Shown: piece after piece, positions 1 through 5,622 of the stretch
Layout: each line of letters opens with the position of its first letter
Position numbering within the stretch: position 1 is the stretch's first letter
Source: Gemmatimonadaceae bacterium
Lineage (GTDB): Bacteria; Gemmatimonadota; Gemmatimonadetes; Gemmatimonadales; Gemmatimonadaceae
Direction: 5' to 3'
Length of the DNA stretch: 5,622 nt
Assembly (NCBI GenBank): GCA_013820975.1
Contig: JACDHQ010000172.1
Location: forward strand, 1 to 5,622
Position numbers and translations under genes: made by a program
Notes under the pieces: model-generated
Databases searched by the model: none
Seen by the model: only the letters and a program-made list of their open reading frames with translations
What the model was told of the DNA's origin: nothing

Positions 1-123
1 GGGGGCGTTTCTGCATTCCCCCCCCGCACCCCTTCGCCCAGCACCCCAAAAACCGCCACTCTGGCGCACCGCTCCCCGAGCAAGGATATTCTCCCCCGCG
101 CGACCCCCTCCTCCCCGGACCCA

Positions 124-1137
124 GTGTCGGCCAACGGACACCCACCTGCCGTACGCCTCGGCGGCAACATCATCATCCGGATCACCGCGTATTACGCGCT
201 GCTGATCCTCGCCCTCTACGTCCTCCATCGGCAGGCGCCCGGCATCATGCCGACACCCGGTCGCACGCTCGTCACGCCGACCTTTCCCCCGGCGAACCTT
301 GGCGGCGTCCCCCGCACCGGATCCTCCGTGCTCGAGGCCGCAGTCGCGATGATCGGTGCCGTGCTGCTGGCGCTTCCCGTCACCTGGGTCTACCTGGCCA
401 CCCGCGCAAAGCGCGGCTACCAGCAGTCCGTGGTGCAGACCCTCGTCATCCTCCCGATGGTCGTCGCGGGCGTCGTCGCGCTGGTAAAGGACAGCCTTCC
501 ACTCGCCTTCGGCCTCGCGGCGATCGTCGCCGCCGTCCGGTTCCGCACTGCGCTGGACGACAGCAAGGATGCAGTGTACGTCTTCCTCGCCACCGGCATC
601 GGGCTCGCTGCCGCCGTGGACCTGCCCGTCGCCGTCGTCGTGTCACTCCTCTTCAATGCGACCGTGCTCCTCCTTTGGCAGACTGACTTCGGGCGAATCC
701 CGCCGGCATTCGAGGGCCGGATTGCCGAGCGACGGATGGAGCACATCATGGAGGAGATGAGCCGCACCGGCACCTTCGTTGCCCGAATGGACGACGAGGT
801 CTTTCAGGACATGTCGTCGCAGCAGCTGGAGGCGGTGGCGGATCGGGCGTGGCGTCGCGCGCGGCGCAACAACCCCGAGGCACCCGACGCCGAGGGACGC
901 CGCGAGGCGCTGCTCCGGGTGCAGGCGGCCGGCGGTGCCGAGGCGCGCCGGATGGTGGAGTCGGTGCTCGACGAGCACGTCAAGCGCTGGCGCTTCGGCA
1001 GCACCGTGCACGAGCAGGACGGGACCGATACCCTCGAGTACGTCGTCACCCTCCGCCGTGGATCGGCACCCGATGTGGTTGTCGCGGCACTGTGCGGCCT
1101 GGCCGACGGCGTGGTGAGCGGAGCGGAGTTGCGCTGA
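124..1137 (+). CDS. DUF4956-type multi-pass membrane protein with cytosolic C-terminal domain
   Basis: 337 residues from a GTG start. Hydrophobic segments lie near residues 15-34, 69-92, 103-121, 124-140 and 150-185. The stretch from about 124 to 165 (LAFGLAAIVAAVRFRTALDD, then KDAVYVFLATGIGLA) matches the conserved core I know from DUF4956 proteins: an AFGL helix, a VRFR motif, then D..D-VY-F. Residues 190-337 are charged and probably cytosolic. Their end (about 303-337, LEYVVTLRRG then a helix and GVVSGAELR) has the beta-alpha-beta look of a small ferredoxin-like or ACT-like domain, which is inference. The family's biochemical role is unknown; its members are often near VTC polyphosphate polymerase and CotH genes. 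It is first in a three-gene run and its TGA overlaps the next ATG. The start is uncertain: no Shine-Dalgarno precedes GTG 124 and the frame stays open upstream to base 1, but that stretch is low-complexity Pro/Ser/Thr and unlike the protein. Confidence 0.8.
   Translation: MSANGHPPAVRLGGNIIIRITAYYALLILALYVLHRQAPGIMPTPGRTLVTPTFPPANLGGVPRTGSSVLEAAVAMIGAVLLALPVTWVYLATRAKRGYQQSVVQTLVILPMVVAGVVALVKDSLPLAFGLAAIVAAVRFRTALDDSKDAVYVFLATGIGLAAAVDLPVAVVVSLLFNATVLLLWQTDFGRIPPAFEGRIAERRMEHIMEEMSRTGTFVARMDDEVFQDMSSQQLEAVADRAWRRARRNNPEAPDAEGRREALLRVQAAGGAEARRMVESVLDEHVKRWRFGSTVHEQDGTDTLEYVVTLRRGSAPDVVVAALCGLADGVVSGAELR
1125..1128 (+). promoter_or_regulatory. Shine-Dalgarno (GGAG) for the CotH-like gene
   Basis: GGAG lies 8 bases before ATG 1137, inside the last codons of the DUF4956 gene; a second GGAG sits at 1120-1123. 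It supports 1137 as the true start rather than the upstream in-frame ATG at 849, which lies deep inside the preceding gene and would precede the signal peptide. The TGATG overlap at 1135-1139 suggests translational coupling as well. Confidence 0.6.
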
Positions 1138-2198
1138 TGAATCCCCGCGCTGCATGGGCGCTCGCCCTCGTGGGTGCCACCGCGCTCGCTGGCCCGGCGT
1201 CCAGGCCGGCCCGGGCACAGGGCACGCCATCTCCGACTGCACCTGCGGCGTTCTATGACGCGCGTGCGCCGATGGCGCTCACGCTGACGGCCGACTTTGC
1301 ATCGTTGCGCCGCGACCGCCAGGATGATCCCCCCTGGCGAGCCGCTACCGTCGGATTCACCGACAGCGCGGGTGCACCCGTGACTCTCCCGGCGCGCGTT
1401 CGTGCTCGCGGATTGTGGCGCCGCCGGAATTGCGAGATGCCCCCCCTGCGGCTCGACTTCGCGCGTTCCGTCGTTGCGCCGACGCCACTGGCCGGCGTGA
1501 ACCGGCCCAAGCTCGTGCAGTTCTGCCAGGATGCGCGCCGTCCCGAGCAGTACGTCCTGTCGGAGTTCCAGCTGTATCGGATCTACGCGCTCCTCACGCC
1601 GGTGAGTCACAAGGCGCGACTCCTCCGCGTGACGTACGTGGATAGCAGCAGCCGCAAGGTCCGCACGACCCGCCATGCGTTCCTGCTCGAGGAACCGCAG
1701 GCGCTGGCGCGGCGCCTCGGCGGCCGAGAGCTCGACATCAAGGGCTCGGTGTCGGACGATCTCGATGAGCGCACGCGCGTGGTGATGGGGGTGTTCCAGT
1801 ACATGATCGGCAACACCGACTGGTCATCGTCAGGGCTGCACAACGTCGAGCTGTTCGCCATCGGGGCCGTCATCTATCCGGTGGCGTACGACTTCGATCA
1901 CTCCGGAGCCGTCGATGCACACTACGCCCTTCCGCCACCGCAGCTGCCGATCCGCACCGTGCGGCAGCGCCTCTTCCGCGGCGCGTGTGGCGCCGATACC
2001 ACGTTCACCGAAGTGTTCGAGCACTTCCGGGCGAACCGCGAGGCGATCTACGCGCTGTACTCGGACGAGGTGGGGCGGCTGATGGATCCCGGCGTCGTCC
2101 GGCGGACGTTGCGCTACTTCGACGAGTTCTACGCGATCCTCGATGACCCGCGGACCGCGCGGCGCGAGATTCTCGATCGTTGCGCAGCCAGCCAGTGA
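1137..2198 (+). CDS. Exported CotH-kinase-like protein
   Basis: 353 residues from ATG 1137. The N-terminus is a classical signal peptide: MNPR, a hydrophobic run of about 15 residues, then ARA|QG with probable cleavage after residue 27. The mature protein follows the pattern of the CotH kinase family: an RARG motif (89-92), a basic PPLRLDF strand (102-108), a PKL strand with K125, a helix YVLSEFQLYRIYALL (139-153), FLLEE (182-186), then GNTDWS (225-230), HN (235-236) and YDFDHSG (251-257). The N/D-W...HN...DFD series sits where CotH proteins carry catalytic-loop and metal-binding residues. Four cysteines (99, 130, 284, 349) could form disulfides after export. CotH proteins are atypical protein kinases known from spore coats and other secreted contexts; the substrate here is unknown. 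The gene is joined by TGATG overlaps to the DUF4956 gene before it and the PPK1 gene after it. CotH membership is by eye and the protein may fall outside the formal Pfam model; activity is inferred. Confidence 0.68.
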   Translation: MNPRAAWALALVGATALAGPASRPARAQGTPSPTAPAAFYDARAPMALTLTADFASLRRDRQDDPPWRAATVGFTDSAGAPVTLPARVRARGLWRRRNCEMPPLRLDFARSVVAPTPLAGVNRPKLVQFCQDARRPEQYVLSEFQLYRIYALLTPVSHKARLLRVTYVDSSSRKVRTTRHAFLLEEPQALARRLGGRELDIKGSVSDDLDERTRVVMGVFQYMIGNTDWSSSGLHNVELFAIGAVIYPVAYDFDHSGAVDAHYALPPPQLPIRTVRQRLFRGACGADTTFTEVFEHFRANREAIYALYSDEVGRLMDPGVVRRTLRYFDEFYAILDDPRTARREILDRCAASQ

Positions 2199-4975
2199 TG
2201 GCGGACGCTTCCGCCCCGGGGGCTTGGCCGCGCTACTGGGGCGTGCCCACGGCAGACCAGCTTCGCGCGCTGGCGGTGTTGCCGATTCCGGCGGTTGCCG
2301 CGCTCGAACCGCCGGGGAGGGAGCTGCACCGCGACCTCTATCTCGATACGCCGGACGCCGTGCTCCGGGCACGTGGCGTGACGTGCCGTCTGCGGATATC
2401 AACCACCGGACGCACGAGCATTTTGCTCGAGATCGACGACCTGGACGGGGGGGCAAGGTCCTTCACGACCGCGGCGCGGTCCGATGAGGCCCTCCAGGCG
2501 GTGGGCGAATCGAATTCCGTCACCCGCCGCCTCCGTGCGATCGTCGATCCGTCGCGGCTCGTGGTGCGGCTGGAGCTGGAGGTGGAGCGCCTCAGCCGCG
2601 TGATCCGCGGCGGATGGCTGCGCAGGCCGCGAGTGCGTGTGCACTACGACGTCGTCCGGGTTCGTCGTGGTGAGATGGTGCGGTGCCTGCAGCAGGTCAC
2701 CCTGCACGCGCCGCCGGAAAGTCACGACGGGGACCTGATCCGTGGATACTTCGATGGTGATGCGGGTCTCCGGCCTGCCGAAGCAACGGTGCGGCGGGCC
2801 GAGCTCCTGGTGAAGTGGCTGCCGCACATCCCCGCAGGCCCGGCCGACGATCCGAGTACTGACACTGGCGCAGTTCCGGACCAGGCGATGCTGCACCCCG
2901 AGATCAGCTTCCTCGCATCGCAGGCCCGCGTGCTGGCGATGGCCGAGGATCCACGCGTGCCGCTGGCCGAGCGACTGCGATTCATCGCGATCGTCGCGGC
3001 GAACCTGGACGAGTTCTTCATGGTCCGAGTCGCGGGGATGAAAGTGGCGACACCGGAGATGGCGGAGGAGGCGACTGGGGAGTGGGGTGACCCCGGCGTT
3101 CAGCTCCGCGCCGTCGCTGTCGCCGTGCGGAGCCTCCAGTCCCGTCACGGTGCGGCGGCGCGCGCCTGCCTCGCGGCGGCCGCACGTTGGGGTGTACGCC
3201 TGCGCAGGTGGGATGACCTGTCGGAGCACGAGCGCGTCGACCTCACGACGCTCTATCGCGAGGAGATTCATCCGGCCCTCACGCCGCTGGCGATGACGAT
3301 GAGCCCCGGACACCCATTCCCGCGGCTGCCGCATCTGGCGCTGTCGATGGCCGTCATGCTCAAGGGATCGAACGGTGGCGGCTCCCACTTTGCCGAGGTC
3401 GAGATCCCGGACGACCTGCCGCGGCTCGTTCCGCTCACCTCGGACGACGCTTCGTTCGACGTCGTGCCGCTTGAGGAGGTGATCCGCGCTAACCTCGGCC
3501 GGCTCTATCCCGATGCCCGAATCGCGGAGGCGCACTGCTTTCGCGTGACGCGCGCCAGCGTCCTGGCCGTGGATGAAGCGCACGGCACGGACCTCCTGCA
3601 GGCGATGGACGATGCGACGCGCCTGCGGGCGGGGGACATCCCCGTTCGCGTCGAGGTCGACGCGGCGATGGGCGAGCTGCTGCGTGAGCTCGTTCGCGCC
3701 CAGGTGCGTCGCGAAGCGGGCGACGCAATGCCTCTCTCGGCGGACGACGTCTATTCCATCGACGGGCTGCTCGACCTGCGGGTTGTCGGTGGGCTCCGGT
3801 TGCCCGCCGACCCCGGCTTGCGATATCCACCGCTGCATCCGGTCGAGCCAGTTCCCCCTGCCACCACGATGTTCGATGCCATAGCCGCCGGCGAGCTTCT
3901 CGTCCATCACCCCTTCGAGTCGTTCGATGCCACGGTCGTCCGCTTCATCCGCGAAGCGGCATCGGATCCCGCGGTGACGACGATCAGGATGACGCTCTAT
4001 CGGGTGGGGGACGACTCCCCGATCGTCGATGCGCTGCGGTCGGCCGCGCGGAAGGGCAAGCAGGTCTATGCATTTGTGGAGCTGCGCGCCCGCTTCGACG
4101 AGGCACGCAACGTCAAGTGGGTGCGCGCGCTCGAGAAGGCCGGTGTCCACGTCGTCTACGGGCTCGTCGGACTCAAGACACACGCGAAGGCCGCCCTCGT
4201 CGTCCGCCGCGAGGGGAGCCGGCTCCGGAGCTACGTCCACGTCGGCACCGGCAATTACAACGCGCGCACCGGGCTCGCCTACACGGACCTCAGCCTGTTC
4301 ACCTCCGATGCCGAGATCGTCGCGGACATCGGTGACCTCTTCAACAGCCTCACCGGATCGAGCGACCCACTCGAGCGACGTGATCGCCGGTGCCTGATCG
4401 CGCCCGCCGGGATGCTCGCGGGGCTCATCGAGCTCATCGACCGCGAAGCCGCGCATGCACGGGCCGGCCGGCCGGCAGCGATCCGTATCAAGGTGAACGG
4501 GCTCTCGGACGGTGAGCTCATCGCTGCGCTCGAGCGGGCCGCGGCGGATGGCGTGCGGATCGACCTGGTCGTCCGCGGCATCTGCACGCTTCGTCCTGCG
4601 CCGGAAGGCTCGCTGAATCGCATTCGGGTCGTGTCCAACACCGGCCGCTTCCTGGAGCACTCCCGCGTCTACTACTTCGGCAATGGCGGTGCCCCGCTGT
4701 ACTTCATCGGCTCGGCCGACCTGCGCCCGCGCAACATCCGGCGCCGCGTCGAGGTGCTGGCACCGGTCACGTCGGAGGCAGCACAGGCGCGGCTCGACCG
4801 CCTGCTGTATGCCTACGTGGACGATGCGAGGGGATGGGAGCTGCACCATGACGGTTCGTATGTGCAGCGCAGTGCCGAAGGGCCGGGCGTGCAGGACATG
4901 CTGCTGGGCGAGACATCGGCGGCCGTAGTAGCTAAGGCCAAGTGGGAGCACGCTTTGAACGGATCGCCGCGTTGA
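2198..4975 (+). CDS. ppk1: Polyphosphate kinase 1 with N-terminal CYTH-like domain
   Basis: 925 residues from ATG 2198, against roughly 690 for ordinary PPK1. PPK1 reversibly transfers the ATP gamma-phosphate to inorganic polyphosphate through a phosphohistidine. The PPK part spans about 231-890: NLDEFFMVRVAGMK (269-282, N269 matching the adenine-contacting Asn45 of E. coli), TLYR (R602), VELRARFDEARN (R632), LKTHAK with H662 matching the phosphorylated His435, YVHVGTGNYN (H681), RGIC.LRP (793-800) and RFLEHSR with H821 matching His592. The key catalytic residues are therefore present. The extra N-terminus (about 38-210) has LYLDTPDAVLRARG and RLR signatures of CYTH domains. Start choice: TGATG overlap with the previous stop (2196-2200), with no clear Shine-Dalgarno, so coupling is likely; in-frame TTG 2180 and GTG 2195 are alternatives. 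The enzyme is probably cytosolic or membrane-peripheral. No ppx gene or CHAD domain is seen nearby. Confidence 0.93.
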   Translation: MADASAPGAWPRYWGVPTADQLRALAVLPIPAVAALEPPGRELHRDLYLDTPDAVLRARGVTCRLRISTTGRTSILLEIDDLDGGARSFTTAARSDEALQAVGESNSVTRRLRAIVDPSRLVVRLELEVERLSRVIRGGWLRRPRVRVHYDVVRVRRGEMVRCLQQVTLHAPPESHDGDLIRGYFDGDAGLRPAEATVRRAELLVKWLPHIPAGPADDPSTDTGAVPDQAMLHPEISFLASQARVLAMAEDPRVPLAERLRFIAIVAANLDEFFMVRVAGMKVATPEMAEEATGEWGDPGVQLRAVAVAVRSLQSRHGAAARACLAAAARWGVRLRRWDDLSEHERVDLTTLYREEIHPALTPLAMTMSPGHPFPRLPHLALSMAVMLKGSNGGGSHFAEVEIPDDLPRLVPLTSDDASFDVVPLEEVIRANLGRLYPDARIAEAHCFRVTRASVLAVDEAHGTDLLQAMDDATRLRAGDIPVRVEVDAAMGELLRELVRAQVRREAGDAMPLSADDVYSIDGLLDLRVVGGLRLPADPGLRYPPLHPVEPVPPATTMFDAIAAGELLVHHPFESFDATVVRFIREAASDPAVTTIRMTLYRVGDDSPIVDALRSAARKGKQVYAFVELRARFDEARNVKWVRALEKAGVHVVYGLVGLKTHAKAALVVRREGSRLRSYVHVGTGNYNARTGLAYTDLSLFTSDAEIVADIGDLFNSLTGSSDPLERRDRRCLIAPAGMLAGLIELIDREAAHARAGRPAAIRIKVNGLSDGELIAALERAAADGVRIDLVVRGICTLRPAPEGSLNRIRVVSNTGRFLEHSRVYYFGNGGAPLYFIGSADLRPRNIRRRVEVLAPVTSEAAQARLDRLLYAYVDDARGWELHHDGSYVQRSAEGPGVQDMLLGETSAAVVAKAKWEHALNGSPR
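2309..2827 (+). other. Divergent CYTH / triphosphate-tunnel-like domain within the PPK1 gene
   Basis: Residues about 38-210 of the PPK1 protein. Seen: LYLDTP (47-52), LRARGVTCRLR (56-66), a hydrophobic strand ILLEID (75-80), a long basic segment with LVVRLELEVER (121-131), then a basic strand and HYDVVRV (149-155). The Y-DT, LR..G..LR-R and late YD..R pattern is that of CYTH domains, which hydrolyse or bind triphosphates, nucleotides or polyP in a beta-barrel tunnel. The N-terminal ExExK signature is not visible before YLDTP, and a Glu (78) stands where the strand usually carries a Lys, so the domain may bind without catalysing. A linker rich in Pro, Asp and Thr (about 211-230) separates it from the PPK core. 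Domain identity is by eye. Confidence 0.62.
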
Positions 4976-5000
4976 CTTGCCATTTGGGGCCCGCTAGGTT
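4972..5000 (+). promoter_or_regulatory. Sigma70-type promoter for tRNA-Ile
   Basis: The -35 box TTGACT (4972-4977) and -10-like TAGGTT (4995-5000) are separated by exactly 17 bases. The -35 box overlaps the ppk1 stop codon TGA (4973-4975). Transcription would start near 5007, giving a leader of about 18 bases before the tRNA. The bases after the -10 (TCCCGG, 5001-5006) form a GC-rich discriminator, a feature of stringently controlled stable-RNA promoters; that regulation is inference. The -10 is weak (TAGGTT against TATAAT). Confidence 0.6.
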
Positions 5001-5024
5001 TCCCGGTCTGTCCGGCTCCAATCC

Positions 5025-5098
<74 letters not shown>

Positions 5099-5109
5099 CT
5101 GAATATTTC

Positions 5110-5150
5110 GTTGCCCTGCACCCGCCCGGGTCGCGGGGCAACTTCGTTTC
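5110..5150 (+). terminator. Rho-independent-type terminator after tRNA-Ile
   Basis: GTTGCCCTGC (5110-5119) pairs with GCGGGGCAAC (5133-5142) with one T-G wobble. The stem continues, past a single bulged C5132, as ACCC/GGGT (5120-5123 with 5128-5131) around a GCCC loop. The 14-bp stem starts 11 bases after the tRNA end and is followed by TTCGTTTC, a broken T-tract. It probably ends the tRNA transcript, and any read-through from ppk1, and insulates the next gene. The imperfect T-run lowers certainty. Confidence 0.68.
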
Positions 5151-5167
5151 ACGCCTCTCTGCGCAGG

Positions 5168-5189
5168 CGCTCCATGACCGCTCCATGAC
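5168..5189 (+). repeat. Exact 11-bp tandem repeat over a start codon
   Basis: CGCTCCATGAC occurs twice back to back (5168-5178 and 5179-5189). The second copy holds the start codon of the split-barrel gene (ATG 5185). The first copy offers ATG 5174 in another frame, which reads four codons (M-T-A-P) and stops at TGA 5186-5188, overlapping the real start. It looks like a recent tandem duplication of the initiation region; any regulatory effect is inference. Confidence 0.75.
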
Positions 5190-5622
5190 GCACACGCCTC
5201 CCCGCTCACCCGCGTTTGAGGCGATCGAGTCGCTCGACGACGACGCCTGCCGCGCGCTGCTGGCGCGCCATCGCCTCTGCACCATGAGCATGGTCGACGG
5301 CGAAGCACCGTACGCGGTACCCCTCTTCTACGGCTTCGACGGCGACACCCTCTACCTGGGCCTGGCCGAAGGCCGCAAGACTGCCGTGCTCGACAGGAAC
5401 GGCCGCATCTGTATCTCCGTCGTCGAGACGGGGGACGACGATGGCTGGGCCTCAGTGCAAGTCACCGGAGAGGCCGAATGGCTATCCGGTGAGTCCAGGG
5501 AGCAGGCGGTACAGGTACTCATGGCACACAACCGCCGTATCCGAGCGGTTGGTGAGGCCGAGGCCCTCTCGGGAGCGCCGGCGCCCGAGGGTGCTGATGG
5601 GGCCGCACATCCCCGCCGGCAC
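5185..5622 (+). CDS. Pyridoxamine 5'-phosphate oxidase-like (FMN split-barrel) protein, 3' end beyond window
   Basis: 146 codons are open from ATG 5185 to the window edge without a stop. The reading begins MTHTPPRSPAFEAIESLD, then a helix ACRALLARHRLCTMSMVDGE (21-40) and the strands APYAVPLFYGFDGDTLYL (41-58), EGRKTAVLDRNGRICISVVE (62-81) and WASVQVTGEAEWL (88-100). This order is typical of the FMN-binding split-barrel superfamily, especially the small NimA-like (nitroimidazole reductase-related) proteins: a helix, a short-chain 'G.PY.VP..Y..DGD.LY' hairpin, G.K...L..N..., then V.G.A. The usual role is flavin-dependent redox or flavin/F420/heme binding; the substrate is unknown. No clear Shine-Dalgarno precedes the start, and upstream in-frame codons stay open back to the tRNA, but ATG 5185 is the natural start. 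It lies behind the tRNA terminator, so it is probably a separate unit. Confidence 0.8.
   Translation, partial: MTHTPPRSPAFEAIESLDDDACRALLARHRLCTMSMVDGEAPYAVPLFYGFDGDTLYLGLAEGRKTAVLDRNGRICISVVETGDDDGWASVQVTGEAEWLSGESREQAVQVLMAHNRRIRAVGEAEALSGAPAPEGADGAAHPRRH

Noticed and set aside
14..25. Minus-strand ATG at 16-14 preceded by a G8 run (C8 at 18-25), as a divergent gene start or phase-variable tract
   Set aside because: Only five codons remain before the window edge, and one short homopolymer in C-rich DNA is not evidence of phase variation.
82..92. AAGGATATTCT as a -10 box or Shine-Dalgarno for the first gene
   Set aside because: No -35-like hexamer lies 16-18 bases upstream, and AAGG is about 39 bases from GTG 124, too far to serve as its ribosome binding site.
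804..1676. 290-codon minus-strand open frame spanning the DUF4956/CotH-like junction
   Set aside because: It crosses two genes with good plus-strand evidence, including a signal peptide and a Shine-Dalgarno. The translation is Arg/Ala-rich low complexity.
4462..4476. GGCC repeated three times plus GGC
   Set aside because: It lies within the PPK1 coding frame, encoding part of a surface-type Arg/Ala/Gly/Pro segment, and fits local GC composition.
2399..4951. 850-codon open frame on the minus strand opposite ppk1
   Set aside because: Long antisense frames are expected in high-GC coding DNA. Its translation is His/Arg/Gln-rich with no recognisable motif, while the plus strand encodes an unmistakable PPK1.

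Overview
The window comes from a high-GC bacterial chromosome. Coding runs tightly on the + strand, with strong G/C preference at third codon positions. Gene content and style (a divergent PPK1, and a secreted CotH-like protein of a type I also associate with Bacteroidota) suggest a group such as Gemmatimonadota. That assignment is a low-confidence inference; no phylogenetic marker was tested.

Layout. Positions 1-123 are C-rich and hold no gene I can support. Positions 124-4975 hold three co-directional genes joined by two TGATG stop/start overlaps (1135-1139 and 2196-2200): (1) a multi-pass membrane protein with a DUF4956-type core and a cytosolic tail, (2) an exported CotH-kinase-like protein with a signal peptide, and (3) a 925-residue polyphosphate kinase 1 carrying about 230 extra N-terminal residues that look like a divergent CYTH/triphosphate-tunnel domain. 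The tRNA-Ile(GAT) gene follows at 5025-5098. Its likely promoter (TTGACT, 17 bp, TAGGTT) overlaps the ppk stop codon, and a 14-bp terminator-like hairpin follows at 5110-5142. From 5185 to the window edge runs the start of a flavin-binding split-barrel (pyridoxamine 5'-phosphate oxidase-like) protein. An exact 11-bp tandem repeat containing ATG sits over its start.

How the genes may work together. As I recall, DUF4956 proteins and CotH proteins often neighbour stand-alone VTC-type polyphosphate polymerase genes, and VTC and CYTH share the triphosphate-tunnel fold. Here the tunnel-like domain is instead fused to PPK1, a different polyphosphate-making enzyme. The most interesting reading is a three-gene membrane/polyphosphate module: a membrane protein, an exported kinase-fold protein and a cytosolic polyP synthase with a built-in polyP- or nucleotide-sensing domain. 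The fusion and the overlaps are read from the sequence; the joint function is inference.
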